In this document: positions 32,188 through 43,599 of the stretch, one piece after another | Layout of the letters: each line of letters starts with the position of its first letter | Position numbering within the stretch: position 1 is the stretch's first letter | Assembly (NCBI GenBank): GCA_005656395.1 | Contig: SRSI01000038.1 | Span: 372,001 to 436,000 of the forward strand | Direction of reading: 5' to 3' | Source of the DNA: Strongyloides papillosus | Taxonomy: Eukaryota; Nematoda; Chromadorea; Rhabditida; Strongyloididae | DNA: 64,000 bases | Notes under the pieces: model-generated | The model's database searches: none | Told to the model about the DNA's origin: nothing | Seen by the model: only the letters and a program-made list of their open reading frames with translations | Made by a program: the position numbers and the translations under genes

Positions 32188-33936
32188 ATGGAATTCGTCA
32201 ACAATTTATTGAAAAAAGTCAATAAAATTGACATTCCAAAAACTTCAATTTGTGACTTTACTGATTCAGTAAATCATAATTTTGTACATGATTTCATTAA
32301 TTCGAAGCATGTCATTATTTTGGATGAAGACATTATTGTGTCATACATTCTTAATACTAATGGAATCATTTATTCGATAACCATTAGAAACAATAGTCAA
32401 GCCGATGATTTGGTTAAAGCTATAAAAAATAAAAAAAGTTGTGCTGGAGGCATGGTAATTCAGAATGATTACGTGCCAATAAATTCCAATAGTACAACTA
32501 TTTTTAAAATTTTGCAAGCCGATATGTGCCAAGCATCTTTAGGGCAAAATAACCAATGTGTTGCAATGTCATCTGCTGCATTGATTATGGCATGTATCAA
32601 ATCACCATTAAATTGGGTAAAATTTGATACAAATAATGTCCTAAACCAGGGAAACGTTTTATACGAAGAATGCATTAATTATATGCGCAGCATTAATGAG
32701 GTAATTGATCATAGAGGTTATTTATCAATAACCAATATTTTACGAGAAACAATTTTGTTTAATCGTAAAATAACTTTTAGCACAGCTTCGTGCTTATCAT
32801 TTACGGGAAGAGGGAAGAAGGCTAGAAGAAACGAGATTAACTTTGGTTTCGTTTCTCTTTCAGAAGCATTGAATAGATTAGTAAACGAACATCAGTTTCT
32901 AATCTTGATTGCGAATGAAAGGGCTTCCTCAATAATGCACCATGACGAAGCATTTTTCTTATTTGATCCACATTCTATGGATCAAAATGGAAGATATTGC
33001 TCTAATGGTGTTTCATGTATGCTAATGTTTAAAACATTAGTTGATTTAATTAAATATTTACAAGCTAATCAGGTTTGTAATAATTCAGTATTTCAAATTG
33101 ACGGTGTAAACATTAGTGTTGAAGATATATCAGGTAATAATCCTGATGTTTCAGCCAGTAAAAATAAGGTAAGGGATAGACTATCAAAAATAGTCAATAA
33201 AGAATCCTTACACTTATCTAAAAAAAACAAAAAGATCGATTCTAATTTGAATGAAGAAATCTCTTCATTAAAAACTAGAATTGAAAAATGCAAAAGAATT
33301 GAGGGAAAAAGAAAATTGCAAGCACAGTTAAATAGAATAGAAAAAAAATCTACTGATACTGTTAAAAAAAATTGTATTGAATACTTAAAAACAAATGAGA
33401 AATCTGATAGTAATCTCATAAAAGATTTCGATTTTAAAAAAGACGAACCAATGGAAATTGACATTTGTGAAAAAAATATATCGCAAATTGCAATGAATTT
33501 TGATGTAGATATTAATTCTACATTGAAAGAAATAATTAAAGTTGAAAGTAAAATAAAAAATTGCAAAAGAGTCAATGAAAAAAAGAAATTACAAAAGCAT
33601 TTAAACAGATTACGAAATAAATTATCAAAAGATACTGTTAACTCAGAATCTACTGATATTTCGAAAGTAAATGAGATAATTGATAGTGATCTAAATAAAA
33701 ACGTTGTAATAAGTAATGAAGAGCCAATGGAATTAGATATATCTGAAAATAATATATCAAAAGATCCATTAAGACCTACTGTAGATATTAATTCTACTTT
33801 AAAACAGGTAAAAGATACTCAAGAGAAAATTAAAAAGAGTAAAAAAAAATCTGATACTAATAAATTACGATTGCAATTACAAAGATCTAAAAAAAAACTT
33901 GCCAAAAAGTTTGAAAAATATTGCAAAAAGGAATAA
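32188..33936 (+). CDS. Helitron ORF1: cysteine-peptidase domain plus basic repeat region
   Basis: 582 codons from ATG. Residues about 105-300 look like the herpes UL36/OTU-related cysteine-peptidase fold often attached to Helitrons and large DNA viruses: [15 protein letters not shown] with a probable nucleophile C124, and [10 protein letters not shown] with D260 and H262, followed by a [16 protein letters not shown] end. It would cleave ubiquitin-like conjugates or process the element's own polyprotein; which is unknown. From about 355 the protein is a Lys-rich coiled region with three diverged repeats built on a KIKNCKR...LQKHLNRL pattern and an EPME(I/L)DI spacer. The last 38 bases overlap the Rep-helicase frame, next to a run of nine A. 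Confidence 0.7.
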   Translation: MEFVNNLLKKVNKIDIPKTSICDFTDSVNHNFVHDFINSKHVIILDEDIIVSYILNTNGIIYSITIRNNSQADDLVKAIKNKKSCAGGMVIQNDYVPINSNSTTIFKILQADMCQASLGQNNQCVAMSSAALIMACIKSPLNWVKFDTNNVLNQGNVLYEECINYMRSINEVIDHRGYLSITNILRETILFNRKITFSTASCLSFTGRGKKARRNEINFGFVSLSEALNRLVNEHQFLILIANERASSIMHHDEAFFLFDPHSMDQNGRYCSNGVSCMLMFKTLVDLIKYLQANQVCNNSVFQIDGVNISVEDISGNNPDVSASKNKVRDRLSKIVNKESLHLSKKNKKIDSNLNEEISSLKTRIEKCKRIEGKRKLQAQLNRIEKKSTDTVKKNCIEYLKTNEKSDSNLIKDFDFKKDEPMEIDICEKNISQIAMNFDVDINSTLKEIIKVESKIKNCKRVNEKKKLQKHLNRLRNKLSKDTVNSESTDISKVNEIIDSDLNKNVVISNEEPMELDISENNISKDPLRPTVDINSTLKQVKDTQEKIKKSKKKSDTNKLRLQLQRSKKKLAKKFEKYCKKE

Positions 33937-36900
33937 ATTAGACACGAGTAGTGATAAATTTTCCGTAGTTAATGATTTATTAGTAAACTTAATTGACTTA
34001 AATAAGTCAAAAAAAGGAGTAAATAAAAATAAATTGACAAAAAGAATAAAAAGATTGTCAAGTAATATTAAAAAATGCAATGATATATCTTTAAATAAAA
34101 GTTCTCAAGTAGATTCCATTGTAAAGGCTCTTGATTCAATTCAAGTAGCTAATAATTCTACCAAAAACAGGCAAAACAGGAGAAAGAGTTTGAAAAAACA
34201 AAAACTTTTTCCGGCTAGAGATGAAGAAATTATCCCAGATGAACATTATTTGGGTACTCTTTCCACTGGCTGTGAACATTGTCAAGCAATGTTTTATGAA
34301 AAAGAAAGCAAATATAAACAATGTTGTGAATTTGGGGCAGTTAAAGAATATGAAAGATTATTTAATAACTTTCCTAAATTTATAAAAGATTTGTTTATAG
34401 GTGAAGATGAAGAAAGTATATACTTTAAAAAGCATTGTAAGCGAATTAATAATAAATTTGCCTTTGCGAGTTATACCGGTCAACAAAGAGACTTTAAAAC
34501 ACCAGGTCCTCCAACATTTGTGTTGCATGGTGAAGCTAAACGTGTAATAAACACAGCTGTACCTGAAAATAAAGATAATTTGTCTTATGGACAATTATAC
34601 TTTTATGGGCCTGATGTTGCTGAGGATATTAGAAATAAAAATGTTAATGCATTTAATGAAATATCAGTTATTAGTAATCTTACTCATATAATTTCCAAAA
34701 TAAATATGTTAGCATTATCATATAAACATTTTGGTGATTATATTCGTGAGCAAGAACTAAAACATAAAGATGAAAATAAAGCTATGCCAATTTTAAAGTT
34801 GGTTTTGAAATCTCCAGCAAATAAGAACGATAGAGTTCGTAATTTGCCAGAGGTTACAGAAATAGCAGCTATATTTCAAAGTGAAGATGGAGAAGTTCCT
34901 GATTATAATGTTTTACTATGTAATAAAACAGGAAAATTGGAAACTTTGAGTCATTACAGTTCTTTAAAAGATCCTGGAACATATCCATTGTTCTTCCCAA
35001 CAGGAGCTTTTGGATGGGAAGAGAAAAAAACTTATAAAAAAGGTAATGAGCAAAGATCTCTAACGAAATTGGTTTATTACCAAAATCTCATTGCTGTGAG
35101 GCCATCATTTAATCCTTTACATCATGGAGGATTATTATTTCAACTGTTCGTTGTTGATACTTACACAGCAATAGAAAGAGATCGTCTAAATTACGTTATT
35201 AAGCTTAACAAAGAGCTTAAACAAAAAAATAATAAACAAATAGAAGATCTTCTTGAAGATTATTTTATTGGTGATGAAGATAATGAAGAAGCTGCAAAAA
35301 AAAGTGAGAGAATTAAACTTTTTAGCAGTTACATTGGTTCAAGAAGATTCATGCATTTAGGCTATCAAGATGGTATGGCCATTGTTAGGAAATTTGGGAA
35401 ACCAGATTTCTTTATTACAATGACCACAAACCCAAATTGGAGAGAGATTACAGAAAATCTTTATCCAGGGCAACTACCAAATGATTGCCATGACTTGATT
35501 GCAAGAGTGTTTAAGCATAAATCGGATGCTTTAATACACGACTTAAAAGAATACAAAATAATAGGTAATGTAGTTTATTTACAGTCAACCATTGAGTTTC
35601 AGAAAAGGTCTTTACCACATATCCATATATTGGTAAAAGTTTCTAAAGAAGACTTCAGATTAACTTCTGATCAGGTAGATGAATGTGTTAAAGCAGAATT
35701 CCCTGATAAAGAAAAAAATCCACGTCTTTTTGAAATTGTCACGAAAACAATGGTACATTCGAGATGTGATATTTCGAAAACAAAAGTATCCTGTTGGGAT
35801 GAGGCAAAAAATGTCTGTACTAAAAAATTCCCAGAACAGTACCATAAAGTAACTTCCATCACTTCTAAAGGTAAAGTTAATATTAAGAGATCATTTGATC
35901 CTTTATTAGATATTACAGATAGATTTGGTAACAAAGTAAATAACGATTTTTGTGTAACATATAATCCTTATTTGAGCTTGAAATACAATTCACATATTAA
36001 TGTAAAAATATGTGAATGTGTTTTAAGTCCTAAGTATTTATTAAAGTATACACATAAATCAAATGGTGATAAAATTTCTGCGGATGTGGTCGAAACCGTT
36101 GAATCGAAAGATAAGGTTAAACTTCATATCGATGGTAGATATGTAGGACCATCAGAAGCAGTTTGGAGAATAATGGAGTATCCAATACTTTATAAAGATT
36201 GGACTGTTGTAAGATTAGCAGTTCACTTAATAAATGAGGGTTGTACGGTTGCCGATGAAATGAATAATGGCAATAATAATTGTTTCAAAGCTGAAAAAGG
36301 TTATAAATCTACATTAGTAGCATATCATAATCTCAATAAAAACGATATTAATGCTAAAAAGTATCTCTATAATGAGATACCGGAATATTATTGGTTTGAT
36401 TTAAAAACCAGAGAATGGAAATTGAGACATCGCCAAAGGCGTACAATAGGAAGGATATTTACTGTATCACCTATGAATGTCGAATTGTTTTCACTTCGCC
36501 AACTTTTGCTCCATGTACCTGGAGCAACATGTGAAGGTGATTTGAAAATTGTTAATGGTTTTCAATGGCCTTCATTTAGAGATGCTGCTATAGCAAGAGG
36601 CTTACTTGATACTGAAGACAATTACAATGAATTGTTTGAAGAAGCATGTGAAAGCGCGATGCCTAACATGCTTCGTAATTACTTCGGTCTCATGATTTGC
36701 TATTGGCCATCTTTTACAAGGCATTATGATACCTTCACTAGGTTTAAAAATTACTTAATCGAAGATTACTTAATGAAATACAACGGTAATGAAGAAAGAG
36801 CGGAAGCTCAAGCCATTTTTGATATTAGAAATGTTCTACAATCTAATAACTTTAATGGCTATACTGATTTACCTGAAGTTAATTTCGATATTATAGAGAT

Positions 36901-37585
36901 TGACTATGTTGAAGATAAAGATGTTCTAAAAAGGTTAGGTGAGGAAAATTTAAAATCAGCTAACGAAGAACAGAAAAACTTTATTAATAGTATATTGAAT
37001 ATCATTGTTAATAATTTCTCAGATAAACGTTGCTTCTTTTTAGAAGGACCTGCAGGAACAGGTAAGACATTCGTCTACACAACGTTATATTATTTGCTTA
37101 GAGCTGAAGATAAGATAGTACTTAATTGTGCTTCAACAGGTATTGCGGTTACTCTTCTTAGAAATGGACAAACAGTTCATTCTATGTTTTCAGTACCTAT
37201 TACCTTATACGACAGTAATTTTAGGCTATCCAAGCTAAATAAATTACGTACTACTATGCTTGAGAAAGCTTCACTAATAATAATTGATGAAGCACCTATG
37301 CTTAGCAAGTATGTAATTGATTATCTTGATCAGCAACTAAAAAAAGTTTGCAAAAATGATCTTCCATTCGATGGGAAAGTCATCATATGTGGTGGTGATT
37401 TCAGGCAAACATTGCCTATCCTACCAAATTCTACAAGGCATCAAAATGTTTTGTTCTCCATAAAATATAGCCCTCTTTGGAACGTTCACTTTGAGACAGT
37501 GAAACTTACCAGAAACATGAGGGTTAAAGAGGACGAGATAGATTTTGCCAAGTGGATTTTAGACATTGGTAATGATGCTCTTTAA
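33899..37585 (+). CDS. Helitron Rep-helicase, main part
   Basis: 1228 codons open to a TAA. Residues 1-70 continue the basic repeats of ORF1 in the new frame. A Cys-rich segment ([16 protein letters not shown], about 120-150) and the Helitron_like_N region (about 360-620) follow. The HUH nuclease motif PHIHILVKV (H574, H576) and the tyrosine motif YLLKY (Y713, Y717) would nick and rejoin single strands. A PIF1-family helicase has Walker A GPAGTGKT from residue 1050, Walker B IIIDEAPM (D1130) and [10 protein letters not shown]. No ATG is present at the frame's upstream edge, so it is probably made by frameshift from ORF1 or from a later start. The stop at 37583 lies inside the helicase. Confidence 0.85.
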   Translation: MPKSLKNIAKRNKLDTSSDKFSVVNDLLVNLIDLNKSKKGVNKNKLTKRIKRLSSNIKKCNDISLNKSSQVDSIVKALDSIQVANNSTKNRQNRRKSLKKQKLFPARDEEIIPDEHYLGTLSTGCEHCQAMFYEKESKYKQCCEFGAVKEYERLFNNFPKFIKDLFIGEDEESIYFKKHCKRINNKFAFASYTGQQRDFKTPGPPTFVLHGEAKRVINTAVPENKDNLSYGQLYFYGPDVAEDIRNKNVNAFNEISVISNLTHIISKINMLALSYKHFGDYIREQELKHKDENKAMPILKLVLKSPANKNDRVRNLPEVTEIAAIFQSEDGEVPDYNVLLCNKTGKLETLSHYSSLKDPGTYPLFFPTGAFGWEEKKTYKKGNEQRSLTKLVYYQNLIAVRPSFNPLHHGGLLFQLFVVDTYTAIERDRLNYVIKLNKELKQKNNKQIEDLLEDYFIGDEDNEEAAKKSERIKLFSSYIGSRRFMHLGYQDGMAIVRKFGKPDFFITMTTNPNWREITENLYPGQLPNDCHDLIARVFKHKSDALIHDLKEYKIIGNVVYLQSTIEFQKRSLPHIHILVKVSKEDFRLTSDQVDECVKAEFPDKEKNPRLFEIVTKTMVHSRCDISKTKVSCWDEAKNVCTKKFPEQYHKVTSITSKGKVNIKRSFDPLLDITDRFGNKVNNDFCVTYNPYLSLKYNSHINVKICECVLSPKYLLKYTHKSNGDKISADVVETVESKDKVKLHIDGRYVGPSEAVWRIMEYPILYKDWTVVRLAVHLINEGCTVADEMNNGNNNCFKAEKGYKSTLVAYHNLNKNDINAKKYLYNEIPEYYWFDLKTREWKLRHRQRRTIGRIFTVSPMNVELFSLRQLLLHVPGATCEGDLKIVNGFQWPSFRDAAIARGLLDTEDNYNELFEEACESAMPNMLRNYFGLMICYWPSFTRHYDTFTRFKNYLIEDYLMKYNGNEERAEAQAIFDIRNVLQSNNFNGYTDLPEVNFDIIEIDYVEDKDVLKRLGEENLKSANEEQKNFINSILNIIVNNFSDKRCFFLEGPAGTGKTFVYTTLYYLLRAEDKIVLNCASTGIAVTLLRNGQTVHSMFSVPITLYDSNFRLSKLNKLRTTMLEKASLIIIDEAPMLSKYVIDYLDQQLKKVCKNDLPFDGKVIICGGDFRQTLPILPNSTRHQNVLFSIKYSPLWNVHFETVKLTRNMRVKEDEIDFAKWILDIGNDAL

Positions 37586-37642
37586 AAAAATGAAGATGGC
37601 GAAGTAGATATACCACTAAATATCCAATCAACTGGAAATTTA

Positions 37643-38317
37643 GTGAACGATATCTTTGGAGCTAAAAATGAAAGCATATTAGAAAAATCTAACTATGCAA
37701 TTCTTGCTCCAACAAATGCCATTGTAGAGTCAATAAATAACGAAGTATTAAATACTCTACCAGGCGATGTAGAAAAAATATTTTCAGCTGATTCGATTAG
37801 AAAAGATTCGGATACAAATGAAAATTACTACAACATGTCTATTGGAAATTTAAATCAGTTAACACCTAACGGTTTACCACCACATGTGTTGAATCTCAAA
37901 GTTAATGCTGTTATAATTGTTCTTCGTAACTTGAACATTAAAGAAGGACTCTGTAATGGCACAAGATTGAGAATTATAAAAATTAATAAAAGAATCTTGA
38001 CATGTATTCATTTGTCAGGATTAAATAAAGATAAAACTGTTCTTATACCTAGAATAGTTTTATATAGTTCTGAAGGAGAGTATCCTTTTACATTAGCAAG
38101 GAAACAATTTTCTGTAAGACTTGCTTTTGCTATGACCATTAATAAAAGTCAAGGGCAAACATTAAGTAAAGTTGGTGTAGATTTAACAACACCATTTTTT
38201 TCACATGGACAATTGTATGTTGCTTTTTCGCGAGTAAAAAGTCCTGATTGTCTATTTGTTAAAACAGAATCTGATAAAGCAAAGAATATTGTATATACAG
38301 AAATATTTAATGCATAG
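37643..38317 (+). CDS. Helitron Rep-helicase, C-terminal part after the in-frame TAA
   Basis: 224 codons in the same frame as 33899-37585. The frame is open from just after that TAA, so the two are one gene with one nonsense codon. It contains the last helicase motifs: [17 protein letters not shown], a segment ending [17 protein letters not shown], and the final [16 protein letters not shown]. These complete a PIF1-type helicase. If TAA stops translation, this copy makes a helicase lacking motifs V and VI and is inactive. Confidence 0.85.
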   Translation: MNDIFGAKNESILEKSNYAILAPTNAIVESINNEVLNTLPGDVEKIFSADSIRKDSDTNENYYNMSIGNLNQLTPNGLPPHVLNLKVNAVIIVLRNLNIKEGLCNGTRLRIIKINKRILTCIHLSGLNKDKTVLIPRIVLYSSEGEYPFTLARKQFSVRLAFAMTINKSQGQTLSKVGVDLTTPFFSHGQLYVAFSRVKSPDCLFVKTESDKAKNIVYTEIFNA

Positions 38318-38761
38318 ATTCTGATCAAATAGTGAAAAAACAGAACACAAGTAACTTTAAGGAAGAAGAACAAATGGAAGACCAACAACGATGAAGCAGG
38401 AAGATTTTTTTAACATTTTAAATAAATGATTTTTTTTTAATTGCAACTTTTTTTTAAACATTTTTAAATAAATGTGTTATCAAGAAATGATAAGATAAAC
38501 GAGAACAAGAATTAAGAACCAAGAAATGGCCTAGTTCATAAAATAAATATATATAAACCATATTCTTTTGTTCATAAATATAGTTGTTTAAGTTGTTTAA
38601 GATGGTTATATAAATAAATACATTAAATATGTATAACAAATGATTATTTTTTTAAATGTGTTTTCTATTTCTTTGGATGACAAATTATTCTAATACAAAT
38701 ATTTTTTCATAATTTAATACAAAAATTTTTTTAAAAAATATGCTCTGCGGACCAGACGTGG

Positions 38762-38781
38762 CCTGCCGAAGGCAGGTCTAA
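38762..38781 (+). repeat. Putative Helitron 3'-terminal hairpin
   Basis: CCTGCC-GAA-GGCAGG forms a strong six-pair hairpin, followed one base later by CTAA (38778-38781). Helitron 3' ends have a short GC-rich hairpin just before CTRR. It stands out from the AT-rich surroundings and lies 445 bp after the helicase stop. The next base is G rather than the usual T, so the exact end is uncertain. Confidence 0.6.
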
Positions 38782-39904
38782 GGCTGGTTTATTAAAATAG
38801 AACAATATTTTAAATACTTTTGAAAATAAAACATAATCCGTGCTCGAAAATTTGAAAAAGAGTGACATATTTTCTTTTTTATAGAATTATTGCAAAAAAT
38901 GGTCAATTTTTGACTATTCATAACTTTCTTCAAACTCAATTAAATTTAGTGGTACTATAATCATTCTATACAGCTTTGCTTACTCTATCAGAATATCAAT
39001 AAAACTGATTTAAAAATTACCTGATTAAAATGTTATTCTTAAAAAACATCGATTTTTTTGGCAAAAATCAAGATTTTTAACTTTTATTTAAAAATTTAAT
39101 ATAGTTGTCGGACTAACATTTTTATGTAATTTTGAGAGTTAGTACAAAAGACTTTGTACTTTCAGAATCTGCAACAATTTCTAAAAAATCTTTTCAAATA
39201 AAAAAGTTACATTTAGTGAAAGTTGGAAAATGAACTCAATTTTTGAAGGTCTATAACTCCACCTAGAATCTACATTTCGTTGTGAAATTATTAGATTTAG
39301 CATTATATGAATCTCAGCTACAAAATGAGTATGATACTTTATTTGTAGTTTATCTACACGCAGAGCTACATATGCAAATATCTGGGGAGTCTTACGTGAG
39401 CCACCCTGTATATAGAATAATTATTTTTCTTTTTCTATTCAAATAAGTTAATTCTATTATATATATTATACTTTATGAACATTTCATTGTTCAAAAATAT
39501 AAATACTTATTAAAGAACTACTTTGTATAAATAAATACGCATAATAAAAAACATTGTTGGAAAATAAACTATTATCTTTATATTATATAAATATATTTAT
39601 AGAAGTAGTAATTATTAAATCAAGAGCTGTCAAGACTTCTACAAATAATTGATATGAAAAACCTCAATTATTTTAAAATGGAAATATGTAATAAATTTTA
39701 ATATATTAAAAAACTAGAAATTAACTTTAAATAATAGTTTATTTGTAAATTAACTTGTACATATTATTATCTAATAAAAACATTTTAGTTTTACAATATA
39801 ATTAATACACAATCTATTTTTTACGTCTATTACCAACTTTTTTTTACGATTCTCTTCTATTGCTTTTTTGCCTTCATCTTTGAGTTCTTTCTTTTTTTTA
39901 TAGA
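38782..39904. repeat. Copy of the dispersed 0.5-kb family, with a mariner-type terminus
   Basis: Positions about 38900-39100 contain ATAACTTTCTTCAAACTCAA and related words shared with the tandem repeat at 26-30 kb. At 39390-39413 the sequence GTGAGCCACCCTGTATA is the reverse complement of a TATACAGGGTGGCTCAC terminus common among mariner-type elements. Its partner end was not found. From 39420 the stretch is AT-rich with no gene. Confidence 0.45.
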
Positions 39905-39929
39905 GATTTATCCGCTATGAATAAAAATC

Positions 39930-40578
39930 TTTCATAAGCACCATCGTCTATTTCATCAATTTCTTTCTTGTAGTGCTCCAAAACGACCAGAAGAGTAAAG
40001 ACAAATTAGTTGTGTTTTTGAACAGCTAGATACCTATGTTCTCTTAGACACTTCAATCTTGCAATTGAGTTGGAGGTCGGGAAATAGCTGATTATATCAA
40101 TCAAGTACATTATTAGTGGTAGGATATTAGTCCTTTCAATTCCAACACTACAGTGTATAACTACATACTCATCGTTACGAAGACTGATGATTTTCTTGTA
40201 TAGCATGTAGATACTCTTGTGTTCGGATGGGATATTTAAAAGAAGAATGATTAACTAAAATATTGTTCATTATTTAAACTTACTAGTATCAGGCCACGTT
40301 TGGTAGTAAAGAATGTTGAAGCCTACTGCTTCACTAGTTTTTTTACTTCTAACTTGATATCTTGATTCAACGATAAAATTTTTACCCAAATTTCTAAACT
40401 GTATTTTTGAAAGAGTAAAATTCTGAGTATCGAGCTCGTAATATTCTGTAAGATAGTAAAAGACCCATTTTCTTTGAGAGCTATTAAATTCTTCAGTCTT
40501 TACTAAGATAACAGTTAGAGATACTTTGTATCTTAGAATCATACCAAGCACTTCGTCATGTGTATCCTCAGTTGATGC
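39930..40578 (-). pseudogene. Protein tyrosine phosphatase fragment, decayed
   Basis: The first exon (40578-40284, after a TTTTTTTAG acceptor) encodes EVLGMILRYKVSLTVILVKT through the WPD loop (YYQTWPDT). A 29-nt intron (40283-40255, GTAAGT...TTTTAG) follows. The next exon carries YVVIHCSVGIERT, the catalytic HC(X5)R signature, and RYLAVQKHN, then after a TAA FVFTLLVVLEHYKKEID. The enzyme would remove phosphate from tyrosine; the layout resembles animal receptor or nematode-type classical PTPs. A one-base shift between the intron and the signature, and a TAA where Gln is usual, make it a pseudogene. Exons upstream of 40578 and the rest of the protein are absent. Confidence 0.8.
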
Positions 40579-40639
40579 CTAAAAAAAGTAAGTAATAATG
40601 ATAGTAATGTTAAAATTCTACCTGACATAAGATTACTTT

Positions 40640-42265
40640 TTTTTGTGTTAGTAACAATCTTTTATTCAAACTTGTTAGCATGGATAAAACTTTCTTTACC
40701 TGCCTTAAATTTTCCATAAATAATTATCCCGTTTACATCAATGCATGGAATATCACTATAACGGAATCTCTTCTGTAGAAAAATTTGTTAATGAAGCAAT
40801 CTAATAACTTTTGATCAAATTTGTTATCGATTTTACCACCATATATACATTGAGAAAGTAAAGTTTGAAATGTTGACCAAGGTAGATTTTCTGGATCAAC
40901 ATTACTTCTTTTAGCTGCATTAATATCTACAACAGCATCTAAAGTATCACAAGCAACACGAAGATCTGCATCTGATAATTCATAGGTATTAGCCCATCCA
41001 AGAGGTGTGTAACGAAGACGTTCCTGGACAATAGAGTGAAGCTAACAAATAAGGAAGTATAAGCGAGAACGTTCATGTGGCAATTTAGAAATTCTAGATC
41101 CAGCGATAGATGACAAACTTCTTAATAAGTTAGCCTTCAATTCAGAAACTGGTCCAAATACCAAAACACGTGAAGCTTTGATAACAGAAATTGGAAGTTT
41201 TGGGTGTATTTCAACTGTCAACAAAGTCCGAAGTTATGATGAGGTTTTAACGTGTGTAATTTCTTTTCAAGTTGTGCTAATCATGATGGAGCTAAATGTA
41301 CATTCTTAAGGAGAATCCATTTTCCAGATTTACTAGCAGAGTTCAATGTACAATCAGCTTGATTAAATCCTTCAGATGATCCAATAGCGATAGACATTAC
41401 TTCACGATTCGTTTCAACAGCAAGATCTTCAACTTTTCCGGAAGCATCAAAACCAACAGCAGAACATAGAAGAATTGGTGTTTTACCGGCAACTTCTTGT
41501 TCAACGATTTCTCACAAATTGACAACTTTATCTTGTTGCATAAAATTCACTACCGAAACTTGAGCAAACAACTAAATGTAATGATGCTACAACACAATCT
41601 GGTCTTAGAGCATGTATCAAAAAAAGGTTATATGCAGCTTTTCCAATATCAGTTAGTGGTTCAGTTGTCTCGTAAACTTCAGGTGTTAAAGTTTCTGGAT
41701 TGTCAGATTTAAGCCAATCTTTGAAATCAGGTATTGATTCAATTCTACTGATAACATCTTTGAAACCAGGTAATGTTATAAGTTTAATCAATGCAACTAT
41801 TTGTTGATGATTGAGGTAAGGAAGTTTCTTCAATGCTTTATTAGCATCTGCCTTCAATTTCGAGGATTCCGATCCAATTAAATCTGATCCATAAAGTAAG
41901 TGATCAAATTAAGGTTGATAAGATAATTCTTTAGCTTCACCTTTAAGGTAAATTCTAAGAAGAAAAACAGCTAAAATAACTTTATCAACATAGAGCATTC
42001 CAAGTGATACACGTTTATATACAATTTAAAATAGATTTGTTGTAATTATTGATAATCTTACATTATAGCCTGCAACTCCACTAAGTTGTGGTGAAGATAA
42101 AGAAACTTTAAATATATCTAGTAAGAAATCGAGATAATAGTTATACAAGAAGTGGATCTCATTCAATTGAGAAAGCATAAGGTAGATAAGAGAACAAGCA
42201 TGAGCAAGTCTAACATATTGTTGTGAAGCTAATTTAAGACAGCTTTTAGAATTGGGAAATATCAT
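40640..42265 (-). pseudogene. Cytoplasmic dynein heavy chain, C-terminal fragment, decayed
   Basis: Reads in order through the last part of the dynein motor. First HACSLIYLMLSQLNEIHFLY and RLSIITTNLF; then, after TAA, IVYKRVSLGMLYVDKVI; then LKADANKALKKLPYLNHQQ and LIHALRPDCVVAS. After a one-T insertion at about 41540 come [34 protein letters not shown] and, in another frame, ELKANLLRSLSSIAGSRISK and VQERLRYTPLGWANTYELSD. These match conserved AAA5/AAA6 and C-terminal segments of cytoplasmic dynein, the minus-end microtubule motor. Conserved Gln and Trp codons have become TAA, TGA and TAG, and several frameshifts exist. The beginning of the gene is missing. Confidence 0.88.
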
Positions 42266-42508
42266 TTATTTATACATAAAATGATAAAAATAACGACAAA
42301 ACAAAAATCATCACACCTAAGCATTTGGAATAAAGTACCAAAAGTGATATGAATAAACAAATAATGTAGAAAATAATTAAACGATAAAAACATTTACACA
42401 AATTTCATCAAAAATTTTTAAAAACTATCATTTCTAAATTTTTTTATTAGAAACAACTCAATGAAATACAAAAACGTAAAAGAAACGTTTATCAATTATA
42501 TTTAGTAT

Positions 42509-43213
42509 TTACCAATTATATTTAGAAGAGATAGCAAATTTGGTCAACATGACCATGACTCCTTGGACGTTCTTTCCAACTCCAATAGTTAGGAAATTGG
42601 TCAAGTTGGTGGGGCTGACCTCACAGGGCATGATACAAAAAAGACCCTTAAAATGTTTAATCCACATCTTAACATTTTCTTGGGTTCCACATCCATCAAT
42701 TAAGTCATTACCAAAAATGTCGGCAATTAATTTGTTTCTATCCATCTTCATCATCTTTAACAATTCTTTATTTTGGATGAACTTTGCAATAGTAGCATTA
42801 AAAATGACATCCAATCCCTTTTTAATTCTCCAGTTGATTATATCTTCTTTAGATAATTCAAAAAATTCTATTCAATCACGTACAAATGCTCTTTTTTTAG
42901 GTATTGTTCTTTTAGAAAGGTATACTCTAGCGAATTCATTTCCACAAAGTTCATTTAATTTTGCTACCTGATATACATCATGAACGGATTCATAAGTTTG
43001 TCCAGACATAGTAAATGGTGCCTTATAGTAGGCAAGGAAATAGGGTGATTTTTTTCCATTAACGTAGACGACATTTCTTCCTTCAATTCTAACCGTCATT
43101 ATTTTCCAGCCATCCGGGATTACTTGGCTTTCCTTAAGTACTTGGATTGTAGATTCAGGTACTACTCCGTAGTCCTTTTTTTGAAGAACATCAAAACTAG
43201 CAAAAATATTCAT
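42509..43213 (-). pseudogene. NADAR-family (DUF1768/YbiA-like) protein with one in-frame TGA
   Basis: 235 codons from ATG 43213 to TAA 42509, open except for one TGA at 42872-42874. NADAR proteins are N-glycosidases linked to ADP-ribose and riboflavin-intermediate metabolism. Supporting signs are KSPYFLAYYKAPFTMSGQTY then ESVHDVYQVAKL (the family's surface-exposed YPSVEHYYQ-like helix), and KKGLDVIFNATIAKFIQNKE (the family's MxxALxAKFxQN helix). The TGA falls at RD_IEFF, where family members usually have RxDW, so it most simply replaces a Trp codon. The first 60 residues are not part of the domain. It lies between the dynein and GCN2 pseudogenes on the same strand. Assignment rests on motif resemblance only. 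Confidence 0.6.
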
Positions 43214-43599
43214 TTGTCGTGTGATAGAGGTTGATGAAATGATAAAACTAATGACTGAAAACTAAAACTAAGAAGTGTCTATATATAATAAGAGATGTGT
43301 TTTATTAAGACGCAATCTTTGTACTTTTCCGATGAAAGAAAATATGCATGAAGACGACCTTTTATATAATTGATATCAAGTAATATCGAAGCAAGAATGA
43401 CAATATGCTATACAATATAAATAAAGTAAAAAAATATAACATTTCAACAAGAGGTTATCGATAAAAGACGACACTGCATAATATTGATTAAAAGAGTTTA
43501 TTAGAAAAAAATTACTGTAGTCATGTACTTTGAAAAAAAAATATAAAAATTTATTGATAAGCACTTTCATTATAATATAAAATTATTTAAAAAAGATTC

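Larger units (their letters stand above)
32188..38781 (+). mobile_element. Helitron-type rolling-circle transposon
   Basis: Two overlapping coding frames give a cysteine-peptidase protein and a Rep-helicase. A GC-rich hairpin with CTAA after it closes the 3' side at 38762-38781. The 5' end lies at an unknown point before 32188. The Rep-helicase has all main motifs but carries one in-frame TAA. Confidence 0.85.
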
